A stretch of DNA of 64,000 nucleotides from Bacillus sp. ISL-45 (GTDB taxonomy: Bacteria; Bacillota; Bacilli; Bacillales; Cytobacillaceae), in NCBI RefSeq assembly GCF_018613195.1, contig NZ_JAGGQQ010000009.1, positions 62,001 through 126,000 on the forward strand. The letters run 5' to 3'. This document shows positions 9,599 through 18,545 of this stretch, piece after piece. Numbering within the stretch: position 1 is the first letter of the stretch; each line of letters begins with the position of its first letter. Position numbers and translations under genes: made by a program. Below the pieces are notes generated by a model that was not told the origin of the DNA, searched no databases, and saw only the letters and a program-made list of their open reading frames with translations.

Positions 9599-10780
9599 TT
9601 GGCTAACAATACTCAAGCTAAACATAAATCAAATAATCAGTCAGATTCAAAAAATAAGAAGAATCATCAGACTGGTAAAAATAAGAGAAAGTCATATATG
9701 AGAACTAACCCTAAGCCGCAGGAGAATGAGGAAAACAGATTGAAGCGGGCTGATGAAAGAAATCAAAAGCATGATGGTAATAAAGGAAACGAAAATGGGA
9801 AGCCATCACATCAATCAAAAAAAGAGAAGGGCAATTCTTCTTCAAATCATTTAAAAAACGATAAAAGCAGGTCTTCCACCCAACAGGCCGGCAATGGCAG
9901 TGGAAAAGCATCTTCCAATCAATCCAAGAATGGTAAAGAAAATGGCAAACCAGCCTCAAATCAATCGATAAACGGCAATGGGAATAAGGGTGGGAATGAA
10001 GGCGGCAAGAATTCATCAAACAAAAATCCTGATTCAGGAGCGAAAACTTCAGAAGACCAAGAAGTAAAGCATAAAGAGCAATCCAGTAAGTTCGAGACGG
10101 CCTTTAACAGGATTCACAAAGCGCTTAAGGAAATGGTAAAGGGAACGGACAGCGATGCGTTCGTGGAACTGCTGTACTCTGGGTATAAAAATCATTCATT
10201 GGTTCGTAAATATAAAAGTGAACTGCATCAGTTTGCGAAGCTCCGCAATGCGATTGTCCATGAGCGGGTGAACGCAGATTATTATATTGCCGAGCCGCAT
10301 ATCGAGGTGGTCGAACGGATTGAGGAGATCGCAAGGGAGTTTGAGAAGCCGCAGACGGCACTATCAATCGCGACCAGCCCGGTGTTTTACTATTACGAGG
10401 ATGCCTATCTTAAAGATGTTCTAAAGGTGATCAATAAGTTTGATTTTACACGATTCCCTGTCTACGACAAGGATGATAAGTATGTTGCCTTGCTGACTTC
10501 AACGGAAATCATCCAGTGGCTGGCGAAGCATTTTTCCGACAGTGTGGTCCATTTCGAGGACGTGCGTGTAAAAGAGCTTTTGACGAAGGGGAAAAATTAC
10601 TTTGTGACCTTTGTGGATGAGGCTGCATCACTTTATCATATTGAAGAATTATTCGAGCGATACCATACAAGAGGCAAGAAACTGCAGGCAGTCATCATTA
10701 CGGAAACGGGAGACCGCCACGGGAAGCCAATTGGAGTGATAACGCCGTGGGACTTGCTTGACAGCGATCCGGAAGATTGA
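9599..10780 (+). CDS. Disordered N-terminus - HEPN-like domain - CBS pair protein
   Basis: I choose the TTG at 9599 because GGAGGGG ends five bases upstream; an in-frame ATG at 9557 lacks such a site. The product is 393 residues. Residues 1-155 are a low-complexity K/N/S/G/Q-rich tail. Residues about 165-245 are helical and contain RNAIVH (R216, H221), the Rx4H motif of HEPN RNase domains. Residues about 255-390 form two CBS repeats, which bind adenine nucleotides in other proteins. An RNase or RNA-binding activity gated by nucleotide is inference. It stands alone with no visible partner toxin or antitoxin. Confidence 0.7.
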   Translation: MANNTQAKHKSNNQSDSKNKKNHQTGKNKRKSYMRTNPKPQENEENRLKRADERNQKHDGNKGNENGKPSHQSKKEKGNSSSNHLKNDKSRSSTQQAGNGSGKASSNQSKNGKENGKPASNQSINGNGNKGGNEGGKNSSNKNPDSGAKTSEDQEVKHKEQSSKFETAFNRIHKALKEMVKGTDSDAFVELLYSGYKNHSLVRKYKSELHQFAKLRNAIVHERVNADYYIAEPHIEVVERIEEIAREFEKPQTALSIATSPVFYYYEDAYLKDVLKVINKFDFTRFPVYDKDDKYVALLTSTEIIQWLAKHFSDSVVHFEDVRVKELLTKGKNYFVTFVDEAASLYHIEELFERYHTRGKKLQAVIITETGDRHGKPIGVITPWDLLDSDPED

Positions 10781-10840
10781 GCAGCCAATCTGCCAGCTGT
10801 CTCCAGCGTGAATCCAGTGTTTTCAGTGTGTGAACTGTCA

Positions 10841-10870
10841 TTGACGATAAACCAGGGATGCTGATATACT
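10841..10870 (+). promoter_or_regulatory. Sigma-A promoter of the SAM riboswitch transcript
   Basis: TTGACG, 18-base spacer, TATACT, about 30 bases before the riboswitch. Confidence 0.7.
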
Positions 10871-10899
10871 TCAGCTATCTAAACTATTTTTAAACCCGA

Positions 10900-11047
10900 A
10901 ATAACTCTTATCAAGAGCGGCGGAGGGACAGGCCCTGTGAAGCCCGGCAACCATCGTTTAAAATGAAAGGTGCTAATTCCTGAAGATTGCAGTCTGAAGA
11001 TAAGTGAGGCTGACTGTAACCTCTCCTTATTTGGAGAGGTTTTTTAT
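10900..11047 (+). promoter_or_regulatory. SAM-I riboswitch (S-box) with terminator
   Basis: The conserved S-box core is present: CTCTTATCAAGAG, GGCGGAGGGAC, GGCCC(T)GTGAAGCCCGGCAACC, GGTGCTAATTCCTG and the closing AGATAAGTGAG. A terminator with AACCTCTCC/GGAGAGGTTTTTT arms follows at 11018-11047. S-adenosylmethionine binding stabilises the aptamer and allows termination, so the downstream enzyme is made when methionine/SAM is low. Confidence 0.97.
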
Positions 11048-11090
11048 GATTATTTTTTCCATACTACAAATTCTAAAAGCAGGTGACCAA

Positions 11091-12233
11091 ATGGCGAAAA
11101 AATTTGAAACGGAAGTCCTTCATTCCATACATAAGAAGCAAACAGAAATTAAGAGCAAGGCGACACCGATTTATCAGACATCAGCATTTACTTTTAATGA
11201 CCTTGATGAGCTGGAGGGCTTTTATCAGGGAGAGGGAAATTATTTATACTCAAGAGTTGGAAATCCGAATACGGATGAACTTGGTCAATCCATAGCGGCA
11301 CTTGAACTTGCGGAAGACGGGGCAGCAGCTTCCTCTGGTTTAGCTGCGATTTTAGCTGGTGTCCTGGCAGTGGTGAAGAATGGCGATCATATTGTTGCGG
11401 CTGATGATGTTTACGGCGGCAGTTTTCATATGCTGAAAGCTGAATTGGAGCGCTTTGGAATCGAAACAACGTTTGTCTCGTTTGCAGACCTAGAAAATGT
11501 AGAGCAGGCCATCAAATCCAATACGAAACTTCTTTACACAGAGTCCATCACGAATCCGCTCCTCCGTGTTGAAAAATTGGAGGACGTAATTGCGCTGGCT
11601 AAGAAAAGAAATCTTACTGTATTAGTTGATAATACGTTCGCTACACCGCTTCATGTCCGCCCGTTATTGCTAGGAGCCGATCTTGTCGTCCACAGTGCCA
11701 CGAAATACATCGGAGGCCACAGTGATGTTACCTCTGGTGTTATCGTTGGCAAGAAGGTATTGATAGCAGAAGCGCGCGCAAGAATCGTGAATCTTGGTGC
11801 GAACCTCAGCCCGTTTGAAGCGTGGCTGACTTGCAGAGGGTTGAAGACCCTTGCTTTAAGAATGAAAGCTCAATCGGAAAATGCCAGGTTGCTGGCTGAC
11901 AGTCTGAAGGAACATCAGAATGTTTCAAAGGTATATTATCCATTTTCAGAAGGTGAAAAAGGTTTTGGTGCCATCGTAACAATTGAACTGGCAGAACACG
12001 TGGATACAGACAGGTTTTTCAAATCGCTTGGTTGGATAAAGATTGTGCCTACACTTGCGGGAGTAGAAACGACTGTCTCCCATCCGCTGAAAACCTCCCA
12101 TCGCGCGCTGCCTCCAAAGGCTCAGGCAGAGCTTGGCATTACGTATCGACTAGTCAGGATTTCAGTGGGAATCGAGAATAGCCAGGATATTATCGAGCAA
12201 TTTGAAGCAGCACTGACTGAGGCTGGAAGTTAA
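11091..12233 (+). CDS. PLP-dependent trans-sulfuration family enzyme (cystathionine/methionine lyase or synthase type)
   Basis: 380 residues from the ATG at 11091, with AGGTG upstream; the in-frame upstream extension runs through the riboswitch terminator and is not coding. The Cys/Met metabolism PLP fold is clear. SRVGNPNTDELG is near residue 55, the PLP lysine is K205 in SATKYIGGHSD, and an ETTVSHP motif lies near 325. Members make or break C-S bonds (cystathionine gamma-synthase, beta- or gamma-lyase, O-acetylhomoserine sulfhydrylase, methionine gamma-lyase). The S-box favours a biosynthetic or salvage role. The exact substrate cannot be fixed from the sequence alone. Confidence 0.88.
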   Translation: MAKKFETEVLHSIHKKQTEIKSKATPIYQTSAFTFNDLDELEGFYQGEGNYLYSRVGNPNTDELGQSIAALELAEDGAAASSGLAAILAGVLAVVKNGDHIVAADDVYGGSFHMLKAELERFGIETTFVSFADLENVEQAIKSNTKLLYTESITNPLLRVEKLEDVIALAKKRNLTVLVDNTFATPLHVRPLLLGADLVVHSATKYIGGHSDVTSGVIVGKKVLIAEARARIVNLGANLSPFEAWLTCRGLKTLALRMKAQSENARLLADSLKEHQNVSKVYYPFSEGEKGFGAIVTIELAEHVDTDRFFKSLGWIKIVPTLAGVETTVSHPLKTSHRALPPKAQAELGITYRLVRISVGIENSQDIIEQFEAALTEAGS

Positions 12234-12309
12234 AAAATTTCGGGTTGCTTCGAATTTAACTAAAAAGTCTCTCGGTTTATCATATCAGCAGTTAATCGTT
12301 CGACATAAG

Positions 12310-12334
12310 GTTTACGCCTCCTGTGTGTGGGTAT
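12310..12334 (+). promoter_or_regulatory. Sigma-B-type promoter
   Basis: GTTTAC, 13 bases, GGGTAT, close to the general-stress consensus GTTTAA-N12-15-GGGTAT, 38 bases before the start of a YflT-domain stress protein. Confidence 0.8.
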
Positions 12335-12371
12335 TTTTATAGGGACTACTCGTCTAAAGGAGGCTTTTAAT

Positions 12372-12938
12372 ATGTTTGAACATGAAAAACATCTTGTTGG
12401 AGTATATGATAACGAGCAAGACGCAATTCAGGCTGTTGAGGACCTGAAAAGACAGGGATACTCAACCGATGACATTTCTGTAATCAGTAAAAACGAAGAT
12501 GAGGTTCACGATGTAAACGAAGCTACCGGTACAAAGACTGAGGAAGGTCTTGCTGCAGGAGCGGCAACAGGCGGCGTATTAGGCGGCCTTACTGGATTAT
12601 TGGCAGGCATCGGCGCACTTGCGATCCCTGGAATCGGTCCAATCGTAGCTGCGGGCCCAATCGCTGCGACACTTACTGGCGCTGCAGTAGGCGCAGGTGC
12701 AGGCGGTTTGGCTGGAGCACTGATCGGAATGGGTATTCCGGAAGATGAGGCAGAACGCTACGAAGGCTATGTAAAAGAAGGCAAGATTCTCGTTGTTGTC
12801 GAGCGCGACGAAAACAGAGTTGGCCTGAATAATCGTACTACAGCGATTGATGGCACTAGGACTGGAAACCCAGTTGATGCACCGCTGACTTCGGACAACC
12901 CTGCCAACACTCGTTTTGATAACACACGCGACTTTTAA
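12372..12938 (+). CDS. General stress protein 17M-like (YflT domain)
   Basis: 188 residues from the ATG at 12372 (AAAGGAGG ribosome site). Residues 1-55 form the YflT-like alpha/beta domain (VGVYDNEQDAIQAVEDLKRQGY, DISVISKN). Residues 60-130 are a Gly/Ala-rich hydrophobic stretch of the glycine-zipper kind. A conserved IPEDEAERYEGYVKEGKILVVV segment follows. Homologues are induced by heat and general stress, and the sigma-B promoter agrees. The molecular function is unknown; the glycine-rich core suggests membrane association. Confidence 0.85.
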   Translation: MFEHEKHLVGVYDNEQDAIQAVEDLKRQGYSTDDISVISKNEDEVHDVNEATGTKTEEGLAAGAATGGVLGGLTGLLAGIGALAIPGIGPIVAAGPIAATLTGAAVGAGAGGLAGALIGMGIPEDEAERYEGYVKEGKILVVVERDENRVGLNNRTTAIDGTRTGNPVDAPLTSDNPANTRFDNTRDF

Positions 12939-12952
12939 TAACCATGCCATAT

Positions 12953-12988
12953 AAAAAGGCTGCCAGATCATTCTGGCAGCCTTTTGGC
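12953..12988. terminator. Bidirectional terminator
   Basis: AAAAAGGCTGCCAG / CTGGCAGCCTTTT stem between two convergent genes. Confidence 0.88.
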
Positions 12989-12991
12989 ATC

Positions 12992-13141
12992 CTACGACTT
13001 ACTCTTTCTCTCCGTATCCAACAAATCGATCCGACTGGCGTCATCGTAATTGAAAGCGGATGTGATGAAGAACATCAACATGCCGCCGATTATACCGAGA
13101 CAAATGACAAAACCAATGGTCATCACCCAAAGATAGCCCAT
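12992..13141 (-). CDS. Single-pass small membrane protein, 49 residues
   Basis: The start MGYLW is set by a GGGAGG ribosome site 10 bases upstream. Residues 2-27 form one hydrophobic helix, followed by an acidic/basic tail (DDASRIDLLDTERKSKS). Longer versions of the frame have no ribosome site. Function unknown. Confidence 0.6.
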   Translation of the reverse strand: MGYLWVMTIGFVICLGIIGGMLMFFITSAFNYDDASRIDLLDTERKSKS

Positions 13142-13261
13142 AATTCGCATTCCTCCCTTGATTAATCTATATGCAACGTGTTTGTGATGTTTTCTTATGA
13201 AAAAATAATAAAGTATAATTTCTTGGATTATTCTCATCCTATCAGGTGAGGAGGATGGAAA

Positions 13262-13870
13262 ATGTTCAAGAAAATAATATTAGCTCTGCTTTTAATGGTA
13301 ATGGCCATCCCGACTGTTTCGTTTGCCCAGCAAGTCCACACAGTACGGCCCGGGGACACTCTATGGAAAATTTCAGTCAGGTACCAGGTTGGACTTTCCG
13401 AAATCATCGCCGCCAACCCGCAGTTTAAAAATCCAAATTTGATTTATCCTGGCCAGAGGGTGAATATCCCTACAATAAGAGCAACAAAAAGTATCGAAAG
13501 CCAGGTAATCCAGCTTACAAACCAGGAGCGCGCCAAGAATGGCCTGAAGCCACTTGCTGCTGACTGGCAGCTCTCCAGGGTCGCCAGATATAAATCAGCA
13601 GATATGAGAGACAAAAATTATTTCTCCCATACCAGTCCCACATACGGCAGTCCCTTCACGATGATGAAGAGCTTCGGAATCAATTACCGAAGTGCTGCCG
13701 AAAACATTGCAGCCGGCCAAAGAACACCAAATGAAGTGGTCCAATCATGGATGAACAGTCCTGGGCACCGGAAGAACATCCTTAGCCCTGCGTACACCCA
13801 TATTGGTGTCGGGCATGTAACCGGCGGCAACTATGGTCACTATTGGACGCAAATGTTTATTGCAAAATAA
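13262..13870 (+). CDS. Secreted LysM - CAP/SCP domain protein (YkwD/SafA-like)
   Basis: 202 residues. A signal peptide (1-22, ending SFA-QQ) is followed by a LysM peptidoglycan-binding motif (VHTVRPGDTLWKIS to PGQRVNIP, 25-70) and then a CAP domain (about 80-200). The CAP domain has LTNQERAKNGL, YFSHTSPTYG, AAENIAAG, WMNSPGHRKNIL and YWTQMF, including the two conserved histidines. Such proteins sit in the wall or spore coat of Bacillus; enzymatic activity is not established. GAGGAGG sets the ATG. Confidence 0.88.
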   Translation: MFKKIILALLLMVMAIPTVSFAQQVHTVRPGDTLWKISVRYQVGLSEIIAANPQFKNPNLIYPGQRVNIPTIRATKSIESQVIQLTNQERAKNGLKPLAADWQLSRVARYKSADMRDKNYFSHTSPTYGSPFTMMKSFGINYRSAAENIAAGQRTPNEVVQSWMNSPGHRKNILSPAYTHIGVGHVTGGNYGHYWTQMFIAK

Positions 13871-13883
13871 ATAGTACGAATGG

Positions 13884-13919
13884 AAATAACCCAGTTAATG
13901 GAGACTGGGTTATTTTTTT
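13884..13919 (+). terminator. Terminator after the LysM-CAP gene
   Basis: AATAACCCAGT / ACTGGGTTATTTTTTT. Confidence 0.9.
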
Positions 13920-13956
13920 GGTTGCCCCAGAATTGAATGGTCCGGTATCAAGCTAA

Positions 13957-13989
13957 GCCTCAGGTCCTAGTGCAAAATCAAGCTCAGGC
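13957..13989. promoter_or_regulatory. Candidate LiaR operator upstream of liaI
   Basis: Near-inverted repeat GCCTCAG / CTCAGGC, one mismatch from perfect, surrounding GTCCTAGTGC, about 65 bases before the liaI start. LiaR controls its own operon from a palindrome in this position in B. subtilis; that this is the site here is inference. Confidence 0.35.
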
Positions 13990-14051
13990 ACGTTATTGAA
14001 TTTTTGCCAGAAAGGTAAGATGTAATCATAAGAGATAAGGAGGAATTGAAC

Positions 14052-14396
14052 ATGAAAAAATTTGGTTTACTGGTTGCCGGTTCCATTGCAGCCATGGTGC
14101 TGATTTCAAACCTTGGCCCGCTCGTCGGACTTGGGGTCAGCCTGCTGGTGCTCTACTTCGTCGTCAAACAATTTTTAAAGACAGATTCAACTGCCGCAAA
14201 GATCGGCTGGGGAGTCGCCGGCTTCGTCATCTTGATGGCGACAGCTTCTAACGTCCCGGCTATCCTGGGAATCGCAGCTGCTTATGTCCTGTACCTTGTA
14301 TACAAGAACTGGGATAAAAAAGAAGATGTGATTCGCGAAGATAACGATCCTTTCGTCAACTTTGAAAAGCAGTGGGCACAATTGAATAACAAATAA
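14052..14396 (+). CDS. liaI: LiaI-like small membrane protein
   Basis: 114 residues with the ATG placed eight bases after GGAGG. Three hydrophobic segments (about 5-20, 24-40, 55-85) and a charged C-terminal tail after residue 85 (YKNWDKKEDVIREDNDPF). It stands directly before the PspA-family gene liaH, the position of LiaI, which anchors LiaH at the membrane in B. subtilis. Sequence similarity to B. subtilis LiaI is not obvious to me, so the name rests on position and topology. Confidence 0.6.
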   Translation: MKKFGLLVAGSIAAMVLISNLGPLVGLGVSLLVLYFVVKQFLKTDSTAAKIGWGVAGFVILMATASNVPAILGIAAAYVLYLVYKNWDKKEDVIREDNDPFVNFEKQWAQLNNK

Positions 14397-14426
14397 AATC
14401 ATCAATATCAAAAGGAGAGATAGTAA

Positions 14427-15071
14427 ATGGCAAATCTATTAACAAGAATCAAAAACACGGTAATGGCAGATCTTCACGAGGCACTTGACCAGAAGGAAAA
14501 GAAAAATCCGATTGCGTTGTTGAATCAGTATCTTCGCGAATGTGAAGCGGAAACTGAAAAGGTCAGAAAGCTGCTTGAGCGCCAGGGACAGTTGAAGGAA
14601 CAGTTTGCCCGTGAACATCAGCAAGCACTTGAAATGGCCGAAAAACGGAAGTATCAATCAGAGGTGGCGATGAGAGCCGGTGAAACGGACCTCCAGGAGT
14701 TTGCACAGCAGGAGCAGGTGCAGTATGAAGAGCGCGGAGCCAGGCTGAAGGAAGCAAAGGAAAATGCGGTCAAGCAGCAGCTCGAGCTTGAGCGGAAGTA
14801 TGAAGAAATGAAGCATAAGTTAAAAGACATGCACATCCGCAGGCTTGAACTGATGGGCCGGGAAAATGTAACACGCGCCCACCATAGAATGGACCAGGTG
14901 CTCGATAACAATCAATATTCTGACCAAGCTTATTCAAGGTTCGCAGACATGGAAAACTACCTTGACCAACTCGAGGAGAAAGTGAACAACAGCTATAATC
15001 GCAATACAATTGACAGCAGGATTGCCCAGCTCGAAAAAGAGTTCAAAAATAAAGAAACACATACTATTTGA
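14427..15071 (+). CDS. liaH: LiaH, PspA/IM30-family phage-shock protein
   Basis: 214 residues, coiled-coil throughout (heptads from about 25 to 150, rich in E, K, Q and R), starting MANLLTRIKNTVMADLHEAL, the amphipathic helix typical of the family. Ring-forming PspA proteins bind the inner face of a damaged membrane. LiaH is the main product of the LiaRS response to wall antibiotics. A hairpin downstream separates it from liaFSR. Confidence 0.9.
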   Translation: MANLLTRIKNTVMADLHEALDQKEKKNPIALLNQYLRECEAETEKVRKLLERQGQLKEQFAREHQQALEMAEKRKYQSEVAMRAGETDLQEFAQQEQVQYEERGARLKEAKENAVKQQLELERKYEEMKHKLKDMHIRRLELMGRENVTRAHHRMDQVLDNNQYSDQAYSRFADMENYLDQLEEKVNNSYNRNTIDSRIAQLEKEFKNKETHTI

Positions 15072-15096
15072 TAGGCAAAACATGGTATTCTATAGA

Positions 15097-15118
15097 GGCG
15101 CAGGCAGCTGCGCCTTTT
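15097..15118 (+). terminator. Attenuating terminator between liaIH and liaFSR
   Basis: GGCGCAG / CTGCGCC stem with a four-base loop but only TTTT, so read-through into liaFSR is likely. Confidence 0.65.
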
Positions 15119-15208
15119 CGGATATTACCTCGAAAAGACTTCATAATAAAAATCCTCTATCATATATTCCATTTTTAAAATAAATCTAGGGGAAGGGAGG
15201 AAAACAGC

Positions 15209-15943
15209 ATGTTGAACAACATGAAAAATGATTATGTCAGCTGGATTGTGATTACTGGACTTATATTGCTTTTGCTAGAAGTGTCATTTTTTAACGAAGG
15301 ACTGATTTTCTCCCTTCTGGCAAGCGGAGCGATGGTCTACTTCGGACGCTCCTTGATGCCGAAGAAATCTGGGAAACTGCTATTCTGGGCAGGTTTGTTC
15401 TTTTTGCTGAGCAGTGTTTTCAGCATGATGACGTTCAGGTTTTTTCTATTAGCGGTACTGATCTATCTTGCCTATCAATTTGCACAGTCGAAAAAGAAGC
15501 CGGAAGTGATCACGCCAGTTTTACAGGAGCCTGAAAAAGAAAACAGGAAGGAAATGCTGGTCGAAAAGCCTCCTCTTTTTAAAAATCGTTTGTTTGGACA
15601 TCAGGAAACGCCTTCCCATGTGTATGAGTGGAACGATGTCAATATCCAGACAGGGATTGGCGACAGTGTCATCGACCTGAGCCTGACAGTGCTGCCGAAG
15701 GGAGAAACAGTGGTTTTCATCCGTAATGTCATTGGCAATGTAAAAGTGTATGTGCCATATGATTTGGAAGTCACTCTCAGGCATTCGTCAGTCATTGGCT
15801 CTGCTGAAGTGTTTGAGCATGAGGAAGGAAGGGTGCTGAACCAGAGCCTGTATGTGCAGACTCCTGGCTATGACGACGCTGAGCAGAAAGTGAAAATTTT
15901 CACCTCGATGCTTGTCGGTAATATCGAGGTGAAACGCATATGA
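15209..15943 (+). CDS. liaF: LiaF, membrane inhibitor of LiaS
   Basis: 244 residues. Four hydrophobic segments fall within residues 10-90 and a beta-rich cell-wall-active C-terminal domain (about 130-244) contains WNDVNIQTGIGDSVIDL, the conserved core of LiaF/YvqF. LiaF keeps the sensor kinase LiaS off without stress. It overlaps liaS by four bases (ATGA), implying coupled translation. Confidence 0.9.
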   Translation: MLNNMKNDYVSWIVITGLILLLLEVSFFNEGLIFSLLASGAMVYFGRSLMPKKSGKLLFWAGLFFLLSSVFSMMTFRFFLLAVLIYLAYQFAQSKKKPEVITPVLQEPEKENRKEMLVEKPPLFKNRLFGHQETPSHVYEWNDVNIQTGIGDSVIDLSLTVLPKGETVVFIRNVIGNVKVYVPYDLEVTLRHSSVIGSAEVFEHEEGRVLNQSLYVQTPGYDDAEQKVKIFTSMLVGNIEVKRI

Positions 15944-16986
15944 CGACAGCGATGCGCCAAATCTTATGGGGATTGACTCTAGGAATTATTTTATTCATCG
16001 CCGTGACTTTGTCTTTTGTGCTTGTTTTCCCTGTAGCAAAGCTTTCTGATTTATGGAACCGTGAGCTGATGGATATTCCTTTCATCATTTTTACCTTCAG
16101 CATTAGTGTTGTGTTGGGTGTCGCGTTTGGTATGGCGTCTGGGACATACTGGCGAAAACAATTTGGGACGGTTGATAACTGGCTTTTTCAGCTGGAGGAA
16201 GGACAGGAGCCCGAAATTGAGTCGAATCAGACATACGCAGAAATTTCCTCGATTTCAAAAAGAGTAGGGAAGCTTCATAAGCAAATCTCTGAAAAAGCGA
16301 TGCTGTCACAGCGGCTGGCGACTGAAAAAGCAGAGGAACAAGAGTCGCGGATCCAGGAGATCATTTCACAGGAACGTAACAGGCTGGCGCGTGAACTGCA
16401 TGACTCTGTCAGCCAGCAGCTTTTTGCGGCATCGATGCTGATGTCTGCGATCAATGAAACAAAGGGCCCTTCCGAAGACCGGGAAACAAAACAGCTGAAG
16501 ATGGTCGAGGAAATGATCCATCAATCGCAGCTCGAAATGAGGGCGCTGCTTCTGCACCTGCGTCCCGTTGCCTTGAAGGGCAAATGCCTGCAAGAAGGAA
16601 TCGAAGAATTATTGATCGAATTAAGGCAGAAAGTCACTATGGATATCAAGTGGAAGGTCGAGCCATTCCCGTTGGATAAGGGAGTCGAAGACCATTTATT
16701 CCGCATTCTCCAGGAGTCTGTTTCGAATACGCTTCGCCATGCAAAGGCGGAAGAGCTCGAAGTATTGTTGATCAAGCGCGATGATAAAGTGATCATGCGT
16801 ATTGTCGATGATGGTATTGGTTTTAACGTAGAAGAAGCAAAAGCAGGATCATATGGCCTCCAGAATATGCACGAACGTGCGGGGGAAATCGGCGGGACAT
16901 TGAAGATAGTCAGTGTCGAGAACAAAGGGACCAGGCTTGAAGTCAAGGTTCCAATTTTAGTGGTGGCGGGTGAGAAGAATGATTAA
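15940..16986 (+). CDS. liaS: LiaS, cell-envelope stress sensor histidine kinase
   Basis: 348 residues. Two membrane helices (about 6-28 and 45-66) enclose a very short extracellular loop, followed by HAMP, a HisKA_3 dimerisation domain with the phospho-acceptor H154 in [11 protein letters not shown], and an HATPase_c domain with VDDGIGF and GLQNMHERA. This is the intramembrane-sensing layout of LiaS/VraS. It phosphorylates LiaR on wall stress. Confidence 0.93.
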   Translation: MTTAMRQILWGLTLGIILFIAVTLSFVLVFPVAKLSDLWNRELMDIPFIIFTFSISVVLGVAFGMASGTYWRKQFGTVDNWLFQLEEGQEPEIESNQTYAEISSISKRVGKLHKQISEKAMLSQRLATEKAEEQESRIQEIISQERNRLARELHDSVSQQLFAASMLMSAINETKGPSEDRETKQLKMVEEMIHQSQLEMRALLLHLRPVALKGKCLQEGIEELLIELRQKVTMDIKWKVEPFPLDKGVEDHLFRILQESVSNTLRHAKAEELEVLLIKRDDKVIMRIVDDGIGFNVEEAKAGSYGLQNMHERAGEIGGTLKIVSVENKGTRLEVKVPILVVAGEKND

Positions 16987-17611
16987 AGTTGTGTTTGTAG
17001 ATGACCATGAAATGGTGCGGATTGGCGTTTCGTCGTATTTATCGGCCCAGCCGGATATTGAGGTAATCGGCGAGGCGGATAACGGGAAGAAGGGTGTCGA
17101 GATGGCGCTCGAGCTGCGGCCGGATATCATCCTCATGGATCTGGTCATGAAGGAAATGGATGGTATCGAGGCGACAAAGCAGATTATCGAGCAATGGCCT
17201 GAAGCGAAAATCATCATCGTGACAAGCTTCCTTGATGATGAAAAAGTATACCCCGCGCTCGAAGCCGGGGCAACGAGTTATATGCTGAAAACCTCGAAAG
17301 CCAGTGAAATCGCTAATGCGGTAAGAGTTACATACTCAGGCCAGCCAGTGCTCGAGCCAGAAGTGACGGGAAAGATGATGATGAAAATGCGCCAGAAGAA
17401 CAACGTCGAGCTGCATGAAGAGCTGACAGAGCGGGAAATGGAAGTCTTGAAGCTGATTGCCGAGGGAAAGACCAACCAGGAAATTGCCGATGAACTGTTT
17501 ATCGCTTTGAAAACGGTGAAGACACATGTCAGCAATATCTTAAGCAAGCTCCAGGTCCAGGACAGAACCCAGGCAGTCATTTATGCATTCAGGCATTCTA
17601 TCGTAAAATAA
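16979..17611 (+). CDS. liaR: LiaR, NarL-family response regulator
   Basis: Receiver domain with acidic pocket DDHE and phospho-acceptor D54 in [12 protein letters not shown], and a C-terminal LuxR-type HTH (about 150-205: [23 protein letters not shown]). The ATG at 16979 gives the usual N-terminus; a GTG nine bases earlier is also possible. It overlaps the end of liaS. It activates its own operon, above all liaIH. Confidence 0.93.
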   Translation: MIKVVFVDDHEMVRIGVSSYLSAQPDIEVIGEADNGKKGVEMALELRPDIILMDLVMKEMDGIEATKQIIEQWPEAKIIIVTSFLDDEKVYPALEAGATSYMLKTSKASEIANAVRVTYSGQPVLEPEVTGKMMMKMRQKNNVELHEELTEREMEVLKLIAEGKTNQEIADELFIALKTVKTHVSNILSKLQVQDRTQAVIYAFRHSIVK

Positions 17612-17629
17612 CAAAGGGAGGTGCACTGT

Positions 17630-17812
17630 ATGGAGCCGTTTTTTGGTTTGTTTGGCCTGTTTGGGATATTGCTTTCAATCGGTCTGCCTATCGTTTTAAT
17701 AGTCCTTTTTGTCATGCTGGTCACCAGCACAAAAAGACAGGAAGCATTGTTGACGGAGATCCTCACGGAGTTGAGAAGGAAGGATTCAACTCAGGATCAT
17801 TTTGATCAATAA
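17630..17812 (+). CDS. Small membrane protein at the end of the lia operon, 60 residues
   Basis: ATG at 17630 with GGGAGG eight bases upstream, 18 bases after liaR. Residues 3-35 are strongly hydrophobic (FFGLFGLFGILLSIGLPIVLIV), followed by a charged amphipathic tail (KRQEALLTEILTELRRK). It is probably co-transcribed with liaFSR. No named family recognised; an accessory membrane partner of the Lia system is possible. Confidence 0.65.
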   Translation: MEPFFGLFGLFGILLSIGLPIVLIVLFVMLVTSTKRQEALLTEILTELRRKDSTQDHFDQ

Positions 17813-17816
17813 AACA

Positions 17817-17900
17817 AAAAGGCTCTTTTCTCAAACTTTGTTGCTAGGATGGAATGACCTATTTTTCTTCGCAAAGTTGACTCTTTTGAGAGAAAAGAGC
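17817..17900. repeat. MITE-like element, short copy 2
   Basis: Starts AGGCTCTTTTCTCAAACTTTGTTGC, matching the outer ends of copies 1 and 3 in reverse complement, and ends TTTTGAGAGAAAAGAGC, forming inverted arms GCTCTTTTCTC. At 84 bp it looks like an internally deleted copy. It may double as the lia operon terminator, although no T-run follows. Confidence 0.6.
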
Positions 17901-18020
17901 GTGCAAACTTAATACCGACCTGCAAAATGGCCTTATATTACGTTGAAATCGGCTTTAGGATTTTAACAAAAATCTTTCCGAAAACAGCCAACAAAAAAGA
18001 GGCCAATGGCCCCCGCTAAT

Positions 18021-18215
18021 CTAATTCGCTTTTTTGTCGATTACATCTAATTTCATAAGCATTTCGCTTAGCGCTATGGATATGACTTCCCGTTCCTCAA
18101 ACTCATTTGGATAACGGGAAGCGCTATTTATATAGTCATGCTTTTCAGCTAACTTTTCCTTTATCTTTTTACACATCCAGAGCTGGTAATCAGAAAGTTC
18201 CAGTTGTCTCAGCAT
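18021..18215 (-). CDS. Hypothetical 64-residue protein
   Basis: Good ribosome site (GAAGGAG, 11 bases before ATG). Charged helical protein without membrane segment (MLRQLELSDYQLWMCKKIKE...). A GGCC-ATT-GGCC hairpin with T-run follows its stop on the minus strand (about 17994-18012). Family not recognised. Confidence 0.6.
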   Translation of the reverse strand: MLRQLELSDYQLWMCKKIKEKLAEKHDYINSASRYPNEFEEREVISIALSEMLMKLDVIDKKAN

Positions 18216-18545
18216 TTGTCACCCACTCCTTCATTAGTTATCCCTTACCCGTGAGCCAAGCTAGCTTAAACGCTTTATACAAAACATTATTGTTCTGGGA
18301 AAAATTGAAAAAAGTCAGTGTGAGAGACCAGACATGGAATTAATCAAACCTGTGATTAACAGAGATAAGTTATTAAATGAGGCAGTAACGCTCAGGAACA
18401 GTGGCTGGCGCTGGTTGGTTTTAACGGGGAGAAATTGTGGCTGAAATAGGATATGGCAATTGGATTGTGATCAGCAGAAACAAGGGGATTTGCGAAAGAA
18501 GTCTGCCATTTACATATGTGGCCCGTTGTTCCTTTCCTCGCCAAA

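Noticed and set aside
11004-11090. N-terminal extension of the PLP enzyme
   Set aside because: It runs through the SAM riboswitch terminator; the proper start has a ribosome site at 11083.
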